A DNA stretch of 42,401 bases from a virus, in the IMG/VR virus record IMGVR_UViG_3300013117_000046, positions 1 to 42,401 of that record, one strand, 5' to 3'. Position 1 is the stretch's first letter. Each line of letters opens with the position of its first letter. Below the pieces are notes generated by a model that was not told the DNA's origin, did no database searches, and saw only the letters and a list, made by a program, of their open reading frames with translations. Below are positions 1-6,868 of this stretch, piece by piece. The translations under genes were made by a program, and so were the position numbers.

Positions 1-12
1 TACAGTAGCCAT
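1..12 (-). CDS. Start of a gene running off the left edge
   Basis: Only four codons are visible: ATG GCT ACT GTA, read leftward from position 12. A good ribosome binding site (GGAGG, then six bases) lies just upstream at about 19-23. The gene would be the next member of the minus-strand arm after the methyltransferase, separated from it by a copy of the 25-bp palindrome. Nothing can be said about its product. Confidence 0.5.
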
Positions 13-27
13 AGCTAACCTCCATTA

Positions 28-52
28 AGATTGTTTAATTTTTTGACGAACT
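28..52. repeat. 25-bp palindrome, copy 1
   Basis: Copy of the dispersed element: left arm AGATTGTTTAA, T-rich loop, right arm ending CGAACT. It starts exactly at the stop codon of the methyltransferase gene (stop at 52-54) and lies before the next minus-strand gene. One arm base departs from consensus (TTGACG instead of TTAACG type). Confidence 0.85.
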
Positions 53-1395
53 TATTTCATCCCATGTACTTTCACAAGGAAACTATCCTTGTAACCTTTT
101 CCAAGTTCAAACCCAACTGCACTCATTCCTAACCCATGTGCAGCTATCAACCCATTACCTGAGCCAAGGAAAGGAATTAGAATTCTTGAACCTGGAAATG
201 CAAAGGTGTCATAGATGTCTGTCATTAGCTCAGTTGGGCGTTCAGTTTCATGTACTTTCTGATTGGATGGAACTGGAGAATACACAAAGTTATTACTCCT
301 TCCTGCCTTATTGAGGGCCGGTCGACCTTTCCAAGCATAAAAGAACATTTCGTAGGTATTTGCCAGGTGCATCTCCGGACGTTTAGACTGTCCACTAGGC
401 TTCGTCCATATACCGCACATGCGAGTAGTTTCAAATCCTGCATTTCTTATCCCTTCATATATAAGATTAAACCAAGGCTCTGGTGCAAACCAACAGATGA
501 GCCAACTATGATCAGCCATGACTCGATAGCATTCTTTGAATACTTCATTCATGCCTCGCCATTCGCCTTCCAAATCTCCATCCATGTAGGAACTCTTAGA
601 TATCTCGTTGTAGTCAGTAATCTGATACTTTGACACTCCATCTATTTTCTTCGCTTTCGCAATATCGATAGAGTATGGAGGATCTATTTCTACCAAGTGC
701 ATGATGCCATCAGGGATTTCCTTCACACCTTTGAAGAAACTATTGACAATGAAGTGCTTGGATAATTCTTGGAGTGTCTCATTAGTACCTTCCGATTCAA
801 GTTTTTGTGCAATAGTGTGCTTGATCAGAGCTTCGTCAACTTGCTTGAGGACTTTGCTTGCATCACTGGCGGTTTTGCAGTTGTCGAATAGGTCAGGGAA
901 TGCTTCACGAGCTTCGGCTCTTTTAATAGACATAGACACAGCAGCTTTGGAAGCATCTCCAATCAACCCTCCTGTGTCTTCAAGAGACCACCCACTCTGG
1001 TCAGGCCCAGGAGCTTTTACACCATGGAGTTGTTGTTGCATCTCGTGGATGTCCAGAGTTAAGGAATCAAACTCCCAGTATTCCATATCTTTACGGTGGA
1101 AGTTTTCAGACTTCTCTATTACTTTCATTTCAAGCTTGGTTAAATCATCGTCATAGATACGGACTGGGATTACATCCACTTTATTCTTCTGAAGGACAAG
1201 AAACCTACGTTCTCCTGCTAAGAGTTTGTAAGTCCCATCTGGATTTTCTTTAACAGCTAACGGTGAAATTAGGCCACTCTCTTTCATATTAGCTTCGAGT
1301 GAATCTAGATCACCCATCTCCTCACGAGCACGGTCTTCTATGACTATTGTATCTAGTCCTATCATGTCAACTTTACCTACCTGTATATCAGACAT
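52..1395 (-). CDS. ParB-like nuclease domain fused to DNA methyltransferase
   Basis: A two-domain protein of about 447 residues. The N-terminal 90 residues look like a ParB/Srx domain: a segment leading to LLAGERR at about 59-64 matches the GxRR-type core of the family. The C-terminal half is an amino-methyltransferase: catalytic motif DPPY at about 238-241 and the AdoMet-binding motif FLGSGNG near 409-415. The order DPPY before FxGxG is that of beta-class N4-cytosine or N6-adenine enzymes. Such ParB-methylase fusions are known in phages and are usually thought to modify phage DNA. The start is taken at ATG 1395, which has GGGAGGT six bases upstream; a GTG at 1401 is in frame but lies inside the ribosome site. 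It overlaps the upstream small gene. Target base and site cannot be read from sequence. Confidence 0.88.
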   Translation of the reverse strand: MSDIQVGKVDMIGLDTIVIEDRAREEMGDLDSLEANMKESGLISPLAVKENPDGTYKLLAGERRFLVLQKNKVDVIPVRIYDDDLTKLEMKVIEKSENFHRKDMEYWEFDSLTLDIHEMQQQLHGVKAPGPDQSGWSLEDTGGLIGDASKAAVSMSIKRAEAREAFPDLFDNCKTASDASKVLKQVDEALIKHTIAQKLESEGTNETLQELSKHFIVNSFFKGVKEIPDGIMHLVEIDPPYSIDIAKAKKIDGVSKYQITDYNEISKSSYMDGDLEGEWRGMNEVFKECYRVMADHSWLICWFAPEPWFNLIYEGIRNAGFETTRMCGIWTKPSGQSKRPEMHLANTYEMFFYAWKGRPALNKAGRSNNFVYSPVPSNQKVHETERPTELMTDIYDTFAFPGSRILIPFLGSGNGLIAAHGLGMSAVGFELGKGYKDSFLVKVHGMK

Positions 1396-1600
1396 CTCCA
1401 CCTCCCTTTAATATTTTTAGTAGTTCAGCAGCCTGGTTTTGATTAACCTGCGGTGCAGCTTTTGCTTTCTTTCTTGTGGTGGATTTAGTTTTCTTTATAG
1501 GTATGCGACGAGATAAGCGAAGGTTGCGGAGAAGTTCAATTGCCTCGTCGTTTGGCATGTCAGTTATTGACTTGTAGTTGAGATCATCTAAGTTGGCCAT
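1388..1600 (-). CDS. Small basic hypothetical protein
   Basis: A 70-residue protein with a Lys/Arg/Thr-rich middle (about residues 30-50) and a short acidic-to-hydrophobic helix at the end (AAELLKILKGG). I do not recognise it. GGAG lies upstream of ATG 1600. Its start overlaps the stop of the 57-residue gene upstream (TAATG), and its end overlaps the methyltransferase start, so the three are probably translationally coupled. The basic middle could bind nucleic acid, but that is only a guess. Confidence 0.7.
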   Translation of the reverse strand: MANLDDLNYKSITDMPNDEAIELLRNLRLSRRIPIKKTKSTTRKKAKAAPQVNQNQAAELLKILKGGGDV

Positions 1601-1773
1601 TAGGAAGTCTCCTTGGGTTCAGGTACAAAGGTTCCAGGGACTCTTCGTTCCTCTAATTGATAGTCCCAATCAAAGTATATCCATCCTCCTGGTACACGAA
1701 GTATATCATGTCCTGATTTTTTATTCCAGATACTACTATTAAGTTCCACGTCTAACATTTCTTGTATTGTCAT
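1600..1773 (-). CDS. 57-residue hypothetical protein
   Basis: A 57-residue frame from ATG 1773 to TAA 1600-1602. It has a core LRVPGGWIYFDWDY and a C-terminal FVPEP segment. Short phage proteins with an RVPGGW(I/L)Y core are familiar to me, but I cannot give a function. The start overlaps the stop of the upstream gene (ATGA) and a GGAGG lies about 10 bases upstream. It fills what would otherwise be a hole between two genes, which supports it. Confidence 0.75.
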   Translation of the reverse strand: MTIQEMLDVELNSSIWNKKSGHDILRVPGGWIYFDWDYQLEERRVPGTFVPEPKETS

Positions 1774-2018
1774 TTCTTCCCCACCTCCTCTGCTTGTTTC
1801 ATACTAGAGATAACATCTCTAGGTTTCAACTTCCCACTCATCATTACTCCAATAGCTACGCCACCAAACTCGTCAATCATGTCAAGGACATCTTCTAGAA
1901 TTCGGCCAAAGATAGCTTTGCGTAGACCGTAGGTGGCAAGGAGTTTGTTAGCTCGCTGTTGTTGTTCTTCGGTAATCTCGAAGCTAAAACGAGGCTTATA
2001 TTCTCCTGTGTCTGGCAT
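1770..2018 (-). CDS. Hypothetical protein, possibly ribbon-helix-helix-like
   Basis: 82 residues. A short strand-like segment (KPRFSFEITEEQQ, about 8-20) is followed by two helices containing an RKAIFGRILEDVLDMID stretch, which resembles the layout of small ribbon-helix-helix proteins. The resemblance is weak and no function is assigned. ATG 2018 has AAGGAG upstream and lies inside the last codons of the upstream epimerase-like gene (23-bp overlap). Confidence 0.7.
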   Translation of the reverse strand: MPDTGEYKPRFSFEITEEQQQRANKLLATYGLRKAIFGRILEDVLDMIDEFGGVAIGVMMSGKLKPRDVISSMKQAEEVGKK

Positions 2019-3216
2019 TTAGTTCTCCTTCTTTCCATTTTGTAGTTGGTAAGATAACTTCTGGGTTGACTCTCTTTTGGTATGGTAGTAGTTCGGTAAG
2101 TAGTTTGGCTATCTCACTTTGAATGTCTGTGGTAGGTACGTAGCCCAAGTCAAGTAGCTTTTGATGTACTGGGTTATAGTGATGTTGACTTGCCTCAATA
2201 CGAGGGTTCTTCATATACTCAATTCCTGTCTGAAGGCCTAGAGTTTTGGCCTCTTCGTGGACTATGTTTGCCAAGCTGTCGATCGAGTATATATTTTCAA
2301 ACTGATTAAAGGCTCTATACTCACCCTCCTCAGGAGGATTTTCAATAGCTATTGTTAGACATTGGATTGAGTCTTTTAATGGCAGGAAGCCACGTACTTG
2401 ACTGCCTTTGCCGTAGACTGTAAGATTATGCTCTATGATAGCTTGAGCACAGAATCTATTGATAGCTGTACCAAAATACTCATCATAATCAAAGCGGGTC
2501 ATTTCCTCTTCATTCTCTGGATCGTTCAGTCCGAAGACAACACCTTGCATGATGTCAGTTGAGCGTAGGCCCCAGACTTTGCAAGCGAAGATGATGTTAT
2601 GAGTGTCATGGACTTTGGATAGATGGTAGAAAGAACCTGCAGAGCGAGGGAAGGGTAGGCCTTGCATGGGACACTCACATTGCATCTCTTCTATATCTTT
2701 TCTCTCATACCACGCTAGACAACCCTGAGGGATTTCTCCTTCAGGTATATCACAATCAGGCGTCCCATACTCACCCATCGTTCCCAATTTAACCAGATGT
2801 GCATCAGGACATTCTTTCTTCATGGCCCAGAGAAGTTGCAAAGTCCCTATTACATTCTCATATTGAGTCTGGACTGCAAATCCTACATCTCTCATAGACC
2901 ACGGAGCAGATGGTTGCTCAGCTAAGTGGACAATAATGTCTGGCTTGAAAGAGGCTAAGATAGAATTGATAAAATTTGGTGGGACTCCTCCAAGTGTAAG
3001 GTTGACTTGGTCGATGTAGTTTTTGTAATTGGCTTTGAGATAGTAACGTTTGGCTGTTACAGGCATGATAGGTGTTAGAGATTCAGTACCTACTTCATTT
3101 ACTCTTCGTCTGCGTGAAAGATCATCTACTCCAAAGACTTCATGGCCTTTCCTTAGTAGATGGATGGTTAATGGATAGCCAATGTAGCCATCGTTTCCTA
3201 GTATTAATATTCTCAT
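1996..3216 (-). CDS. UDP-sulfoquinovose synthase-like NAD-dependent sugar-nucleotide enzyme
   Basis: A 406-residue extended short-chain dehydrogenase/epimerase. The N-terminal NAD motif GNDGYIG (7-13) and the following VDDLSRRR...GTESLTPI match the pattern of plant and bacterial UDP-sulfoquinovose synthases (SQD1/SqdB) as I remember them. So do LAEQPSAPWSM (98-108), KLGTMGEYGTP (143-153), SFYHLSKVHDTHN (195-207), FGTAINRFC and LTVYGKGSQ.RG. The catalytic Thr146, Glu149, Tyr197 and Lys201 (YxxxK) are all present. SQD1 converts UDP-glucose plus sulfite to UDP-sulfoquinovose. The gene lies between the dCMP deaminase (ATGA overlap) and a small gene. A general sugar epimerase is the alternative, but the SQD1-type motifs run through the whole length. 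The C-terminus carries an extra basic tail. Confidence 0.85.
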   Translation of the reverse strand: MRILILGNDGYIGYPLTIHLLRKGHEVFGVDDLSRRRRVNEVGTESLTPIMPVTAKRYYLKANYKNYIDQVNLTLGGVPPNFINSILASFKPDIIVHLAEQPSAPWSMRDVGFAVQTQYENVIGTLQLLWAMKKECPDAHLVKLGTMGEYGTPDCDIPEGEIPQGCLAWYERKDIEEMQCECPMQGLPFPRSAGSFYHLSKVHDTHNIIFACKVWGLRSTDIMQGVVFGLNDPENEEEMTRFDYDEYFGTAINRFCAQAIIEHNLTVYGKGSQVRGFLPLKDSIQCLTIAIENPPEEGEYRAFNQFENIYSIDSLANIVHEEAKTLGLQTGIEYMKNPRIEASQHHYNPVHQKLLDLGYVPTTDIQSEIAKLLTELLPYQKRVNPEVILPTTKWKEGELNARHRRI

Positions 3217-3845
3217 ATCTCAAACTCCCTTATCTTTATAGATGAATTGTTAATTAGAAATTGTGTATGCTTGTCGTATACTTCTGCTTTGTTGATTACT
3301 ATTTCTACAATACCTGCGTTGATTAGAATGCCAAAGCAATTCTGGCATGGAATAACTGAGTTCATGTAAAGAGTTGTACCTTCAACAGCAACTCCTAACC
3401 TTGCAGCATTTGAGATACAGTTCTGCTCGGCATGTTGGGCAGGACATAGCTCCATGTGGGTTCCTGATTCAAATCCCATCAGTCTGCGGGGACAAGTTTT
3501 GGCTACAACTTCAGGTCGTGTCCACTCTCCTCTCATTGTGCCTAGAACACTGTCCTTCATAAATCTCTCATGTCCACAGTGAGGTGTTCCTCGTGGAGGA
3601 CCGTTGTAGCCTGTTGCTACTATCGAATGATCTCGCACGAGGATAGCACCTATGTTGCGGGAGAGGCAGGAAGATTTGGAGGAGATGGTTTTGCAGATGT
3701 CGTGGAAATAGTTGTCCCATCTTGAATTGTCTGTCTTTTTACTAGGGACTGGTGGTATACAATCCCTTCCACATTCAGAACATCTACCCCGTCCATCTAT
3801 TGTTATCAATTTCCCTGGTGACGGTCTACAGTTTTTACAAGTCAT
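3213..3845 (-). CDS. Deoxycytidylate (dCMP) deaminase with N-terminal zinc ribbon
   Basis: About 210 residues. The deaminase fold shows the zinc ligands HAE (about 138-140) and PCQNC (about 166-170), plus GAILVRD and TGYNGPPRG segments typical of ComEB/phage dCMP deaminases, which supply dUMP for dTTP synthesis. An added N-terminal zinc ribbon is visible as CKNC and CSEC within the first 30 residues. The start is taken at ATG 3845 with GGAGG 11 bases upstream; a TTG at 3863 is also in frame but overlaps that ribosome site. The stop overlaps the start of the sulfoquinovose-synthase-like gene (ATGA). A general cytidine deaminase is less likely because the long HAE-to-PCxxC layout fits dCMP deaminases. 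Confidence 0.9.
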   Translation of the reverse strand: MTCKNCRPSPGKLITIDGRGRCSECGRDCIPPVPSKKTDNSRWDNYFHDICKTISSKSSCLSRNIGAILVRDHSIVATGYNGPPRGTPHCGHERFMKDSVLGTMRGEWTRPEVVAKTCPRRLMGFESGTHMELCPAQHAEQNCISNAARLGVAVEGTTLYMNSVIPCQNCFGILINAGIVEIVINKAEVYDKHTQFLINNSSIKIREFEI

Positions 3846-3890
3846 CTCTTGAATTTCCTCCAAGTTTTAGAAATTGCACAATGTTGTATG

Positions 3891-4226
3891 TTATTCTCCT
3901 CTTGCTTCTCTCACTGAGGCGTAAAGTTTGAGAAGATAATTGATAGCATCGACGAACTTCTCATCCCACTGTGCGAGGGTAGGTTTTTCATCTCCAAGAT
4001 CGTCTCCGAGAAACTCGTCATTGACCATGTCTGAGATTGACTGAAGAGACTTCGCTCCGAGGTCCATTATGGCAACTGGGGTAGATGAGTTGCGAAATAC
4101 AGCTATACGACGAAAGTTTCCGAGTGAGTCCTTTGTGCTGAAGTATTCCTCTTCCTTTTCTTTCCGCTTATCGGCTGCCTTGCGAAGCAGATTATTCTTA
4201 TACTTGTCAAAAGTTTCCTTATTCAT
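3891..4226 (-). CDS. Helical protein resembling DUF1599/nucleotide-modification-associated proteins
   Basis: 111 residues, highly helical: a charged N-terminal helix rich in Lys and Glu, then SLGNFRRIAVF, an AKSLQSISDM helix and a closing DEKFVDAINYLLKLYASV helix. The order NF...AK..SI.DM...D.INYLL resembles small all-alpha phage proteins related to DUF1599/MazG-like families, which sit near nucleotide metabolism genes. Here it lies next to dCMP deaminase, which fits. I rate the family link as tentative. A strong ribosome site (GGAGG) lies upstream, and the start overlaps the previous gene by eight bases. Confidence 0.75.
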   Translation of the reverse strand: MNKETFDKYKNNLLRKAADKRKEKEEEYFSTKDSLGNFRRIAVFRNSSTPVAIMDLGAKSLQSISDMVNDEFLGDDLGDEKPTLAQWDEKFVDAINYLLKLYASVREARGE

Positions 4227-4404
4227 TTATATACCTCCCTTTGTAATAAACCATAGCTTTCCACCCTCTTTTCTTGGAATAGCTAAGGATTTTGTTAATT
4301 GTGAAGTTCTTCATATAGTGAATAATAGGAGCTGCACGCTTACTTCCATTTGGAAGTATTTCAACTCCTGCAACGAACCAAGGTGATGTTATTCTAATTA
4401 GCAT
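4219..4404 (-). CDS. Small conserved-looking phage protein without a ribosome site
   Basis: 61 residues: RITSPWFVAGVE, then APIIHYMKNFTINKILSYSKKRGWKA. I recall short phage proteins of the form RITSPxFVAG...API.YM...Y...RGW, so it is probably a real family member of unknown function. ATG 4404 follows directly on a copy of the 25-bp palindrome, and no Shine-Dalgarno-like sequence is visible upstream. The transcript may therefore start inside or near the repeat, or a later start may be used. Confidence 0.75.
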   Translation of the reverse strand: MLIRITSPWFVAGVEILPNGSKRAAPIIHYMKNFTINKILSYSKKRGWKAMVYYKGRYINE

Positions 4405-4405
4405 A

Positions 4406-4430
4406 AGATTGTTAAATTATTAAACGAACT
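4406..4430. repeat. 25-bp palindrome, copy 2
   Basis: Left arm AGATTGTTAAA, right arm TTAAACGAACT in plus orientation. It lies directly upstream of ATG 4404 on the minus strand. The last stop codon of the remnant frame on its other side (TAA 4420-4422) falls inside it. Confidence 0.9.
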
Positions 4431-4603
4431 GGAGTGCCAGTAAGCGTTTCTCAATTTCATCCTGTTTAATGGTATACTTTATCTGTACTCCCATCTGGCC
4501 CCTGAAGCATAAAGGCTTGCAGGAGTCGCCTCAGGACGTTCCTGAACCTTTGTTATCGGCCAAGCGCAGGAAATCATCCACTGACCTTACTGGCACACTT
4601 GAT
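4420..4603 (-). pseudogene. Remnant reading frame with apparent frame changes
   Basis: No intact frame covers this stretch, yet three successive minus-strand pieces look like protein. They are SSVPVRSVDDFLRLADNK (from about 4605), then FRNVLRRLLQAFMLQGPDG in another frame, then YTIKQDEIEKRLLALQFV ending at TAA 4420-4422. Joining them needs a -1 change near 4547 and a +1 change near 4470. Joining the first piece to the end of the upstream DUF669-like protein needs a +1 change at its stop. The pieces may be a decayed gene, a decayed C-terminal extension, assembly errors, or chance. No frame change of this kind was noticed elsewhere in the window. Confidence 0.35.
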
Positions 4604-5020
4604 TTACTTCCCAGCAACGTATTTAGAGATAGTGTTCTGATCTCCGTATTCGTCACTTTTCTTCACGCCAAGAATGACCCAACCTTCCAGACCGATCAGA
4701 TCATCGACCCAATCAAAAGGCTTGGAATAGTCAAGGTTAAACGCAGCAGCGAATTTGTGGAAGTCGCTCAGGGCGCGAGCAGCCATTTTGGGGCTGAGTT
4801 TGTCTCGGTCCTTCAGGTCCCATAGGAACCCATTGAACTCGAGAACAAGAGGTTCAGCAGGCACATCAAAGACTGGCTGATACCACTGGGCATCGTTCTT
4901 TTCTGAAATACCTTCACGAACTCCGATGATTCTGGCTTTTACCTCAGTTCCCCGAGGTAAGATTTTGGGTTCAGGTGCTTCCGCTATTTCTTTTTCTAAA
5001 TCACTGTAGTCTGTAAGCAT
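4604..5020 (-). CDS. DUF669-like protein, probable single-strand DNA-binding partner of Sak4
   Basis: 138 residues. It starts with an acidic segment and LPRGTEVKARIIGV, followed by strands and a central helix (SDFHKFAAAFNL), and ends LEGWVILGVKKSDEYGDQNTISKYV. This layout matches phage DUF669-type proteins, which are OB-fold-like and usually sit beside recombination ATPases. Here a Sak4-like ATPase lies two genes upstream. In such pairs this protein is thought to bind single-stranded DNA. The start ATG 5020 has GGAGGAG upstream. The C-terminus may once have been longer (see the remnant frame downstream). Confidence 0.65.
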   Translation of the reverse strand: MLTDYSDLEKEIAEAPEPKILPRGTEVKARIIGVREGISEKNDAQWYQPVFDVPAEPLVLEFNGFLWDLKDRDKLSPKMAARALSDFHKFAAAFNLDYSKPFDWVDDLIGLEGWVILGVKKSDEYGDQNTISKYVAGK

Positions 5021-5057
5021 TTTTTATGCTCCTCCTTTGAGAGTTAAAGGTTAATGT

Positions 5058-5324
5058 TTAGACTTCGAGACAATTGATGATGAGTGAGATTGAAGCTGAT
5101 CCTCTTTCAATCGTCTTCCTTATCTGCCTCACTTTGTCAGCTCTTTCTACAAGAACCTCTTCGGGAGCATCTTCGCTCTTTGTCATTGGTTCCTGTCGCA
5201 AGACACACTGTAGCATATCAGCAAGTTGGTCTATCTTGGTTAATAGACCATCGGATGCCTTATGGGCATGTCCCAGTTCTGCCACAAGATGACTCTCCCT
5301 CGAACCTGTGAGTGCTTCCTCCAC
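5058..5324 (-). CDS. Hypothetical helical protein
   Basis: About 89 residues, mostly helical, with an acidic middle (SEDAPEEVLVERADKVRQIRKTIE) and a short hydrophobic end. I do not recognise it. GTG 5324 sits at ideal distance from GGAGG; the ATG at 5330 is only two bases from that site and is less likely to be used. It lies between the DUF669-like gene and the Sak4-like gene, so it is probably co-expressed with recombination functions. A copy of the 25-bp palindrome separates it from Sak4. Confidence 0.65.
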   Translation of the reverse strand: MEEALTGSRESHLVAELGHAHKASDGLLTKIDQLADMLQCVLRQEPMTKSEDAPEEVLVERADKVRQIRKTIERGSASISLIINCLEV

Positions 5325-5347
5325 TTTCATCACCTCCTTTCTTTTTC

Positions 5348-5372
5348 AGATTGTTTAAAAATTGAACAAACT
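5348..5372. repeat. 25-bp palindrome, copy 3
   Basis: Left arm AGATTGTTTAA, right arm TTGAACAAACT. Its right end overlaps the stop codon (5371-5373) of the Sak4-like gene and it lies just before the ribosome site of the next minus-strand gene. Confidence 0.88.
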
Positions 5373-6198
5373 AATCAACTTCCAACTTAGGCTTATCGCT
5401 CCAGTCAAGGCCTATTTTCTTAAGCAGACCTTTAATATCAGGAGGTTCAACTGCATCTAGTTTACCATTAGCTTTGAGTCGAGACCTAGCGACATATTCA
5501 CCTAATGAATCAATCAGCATTTCACGCTTAGGCTCACGGCCCTTTCCATCCTGTCCTGATAAGACATAGATTTCATCGAATAGGAGAGGTATAGTAATGA
5601 CTGCCTGGCCGGTGGTGTAGAATCGATACTTGATGTCTTCATAATTGATCCCAGTTTTGGCGTCTACTCGGACCAGCTTTCTGATTTCCCTCAAGTGACC
5701 GGTCAAGATGAAATCACAAGGGATACGCATCAACTTGTGGATATAGTTAACCATGTGAACCTTTTGAGGATTGTAGTCTCGGCGATGCTTTGGTACTCCA
5801 CCTGCATCTTCTTGACCAGCCAGTTGATAATTCATAACTGCAATTCCCCAAGTGGTAGCACTATCAATGCAATAGGTGCCAAACTTCTCAAAGTATCCTA
5901 TCTGCAGACGAATTTCGGTAGCCTTCATCCACGCAGCGAACTTGTCAGGTGAGAAAGGATCATCTGATTCCCACTGAGTATCGGCTACTACATCACCTGA
6001 GGCGATTAGGTCACGAAGACACTTTGTCCCACCTGGATCGAAGGAATCTACATGAACTGGGAAACGTGCACTTCTCAGCAGAAATGTCTTTCCAGCGTTC
6101 GTTTCCCCAGTTACCAATGCTGAGAAGCGCTTTTGTAAAGGGTCACCTTCATAGTATTCTTTTACTTTCTTTAATTCACTTTTATAATCGTAGGGCAT
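5371..6198 (-). CDS. Sak4-like RecA-family ATPase (single-strand annealing/recombination)
   Basis: 275 residues. Walker A GETNAGKT at 31-38 follows a FSALVTGET strand. FPVHVDSFDPGGTKCL and a later TYCIDSATTWG (about 107-117, Walker B-like) follow. The end of the core contains HLRE and IPLLFDEIYVLSG segments. This is the pattern of phage AAA/RecA-like Sak4 proteins, which promote strand annealing together with a single-strand-binding partner, here probably the DUF669-like protein. The start ATG 6198 has AAGGAG upstream and overlaps the small membrane-protein gene. A P-loop packaging or DnaB-like function is less likely given length and neighbours. Confidence 0.82.
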   Translation of the reverse strand: MPYDYKSELKKVKEYYEGDPLQKRFSALVTGETNAGKTFLLRSARFPVHVDSFDPGGTKCLRDLIASGDVVADTQWESDDPFSPDKFAAWMKATEIRLQIGYFEKFGTYCIDSATTWGIAVMNYQLAGQEDAGGVPKHRRDYNPQKVHMVNYIHKLMRIPCDFILTGHLREIRKLVRVDAKTGINYEDIKYRFYTTGQAVITIPLLFDEIYVLSGQDGKGREPKREMLIDSLGEYVARSRLKANGKLDAVEPPDIKGLLKKIGLDWSDKPKLEVD

Positions 6199-6338
6199 TT
6201 ATGCTCCTTTCCTTCCTCGAAGGTCCATCTTAGAAACATGTAAGAGAGGATTACGCTAGTGCCTCCCATAAAGAGGCCTATTATTAAGCACCATAGTTCT
6301 CTTGGGTTTAGTTCGAAGAAAGACATTATTTCATTCAT
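6171..6338 (-). CDS. Small single-pass membrane protein
   Basis: 55 residues from ATG 6338 to TAA 6171-6173. A hydrophobic segment (about residues 15-37, LWCLIIGLFMGGTSVILSYMF) is followed by a charged tail. GAGGAGG lies five bases upstream and the start abuts the stop of the preceding gene. It overlaps the start of the Sak4-like gene by 28 bases, with the Sak4 ribosome site inside it. Function unknown; small early inner-membrane proteins of phages often act on the host envelope, but nothing here shows that. Confidence 0.65.
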   Translation of the reverse strand: MNEIMSFFELNPRELWCLIIGLFMGGTSVILSYMFLRWTFEEGKEHKCPTIIKVN

Positions 6339-6557
6339 TCAAGCCTCCTCAAATATTTCTTTTTCATCTACTTCAGGACATTTTAAGTGCTCAGAGTCAT
6401 AGATTACTAGTGTATCTTTGAGTAACCATCTCTCAGTCCAGCCTATTTCTTCCACTCTACTACACCGTACACAGCGGAAGGCATAAGTTTCTTTGCAAGG
6501 ACGTAGTACTTGTGATTCCTCAGTTACACACTCAGTACAGGTGGCTATTTGTTTCAT
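6339..6557 (-). CDS. Small zinc-ribbon-like protein
   Basis: 72 residues with paired cysteines CTEC (about 7-10) and CVRC (about 29-32), plus a later single Cys. This is the spacing of a treble-clef/zinc-ribbon knuckle pair. The C-terminal half is acidic. No specific family is recognised. GGAGAG precedes ATG 6557. It lies tightly between DUF4326 and the membrane-protein gene. Confidence 0.7.
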   Translation of the reverse strand: MKQIATCTECVTEESQVLRPCKETYAFRCVRCSRVEEIGWTERWLLKDTLVIYDSEHLKCPEVDEKEIFEEA

Positions 6558-6559
6558 AG

Positions 6560-6868
6560 TTAACTCTCCAGTATATGTTTTATAGTCTCAGCATGACACC
6601 TCTTTGGAGTGCACCAGCAGAATAGTCTAACTTCTTTATATATATCGAGTGCACCTCTTATGCTAGTCAATTCACTTAGGATACTTGGGTCTTTCTTCAG
6701 GATTTGTGTATCTATCCATTCTTTGTACTTGTCACATACTATATCTCTTTGAGATTCATTAGACATTCTGAATGGGTTTCCCAGTGGAGATGCTCTATCG
6801 ACCCTAAAGTCGTAAGGCTCTGAAGGTCTAACATTCCTCATATTCATTATATTTATTACTTGTTCCAT
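6560..6868 (-). CDS. DUF4326 family protein
   Basis: 102 residues. The family pattern is clear: RVDRASPLGNPF near 22-33, then YKEW, and a C-terminal LFCWCTPKRCHAETIKHIL with clustered Cys and His. DUF4326 proteins are common in phages and some bacteria; their role is not established, and the CxC...CH cluster suggests metal binding. The start overlaps the end of the nuclease gene by 13 bases, with AAGGA as ribosome site. Confidence 0.85.
   Translation of the reverse strand: MEQVINIMNMRNVRPSEPYDFRVDRASPLGNPFRMSNESQRDIVCDKYKEWIDTQILKKDPSILSELTSIRGALDIYKEVRLFCWCTPKRCHAETIKHILES

Noticed and set aside
701-1156. Long open frame on the plus strand opposite the methyltransferase
   Set aside because: The minus-strand frame has clear ParB and methyltransferase motifs; the plus frame is Ser/Leu-rich without motifs or ribosome site and is an antisense shadow.
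4469-4825. 118-codon plus-strand frame over the DUF669-like gene and the remnant region
   Set aside because: It is antisense to a gene with a ribosome site and family-like protein, and it lies alone in a leftward operon. The protein looks random.
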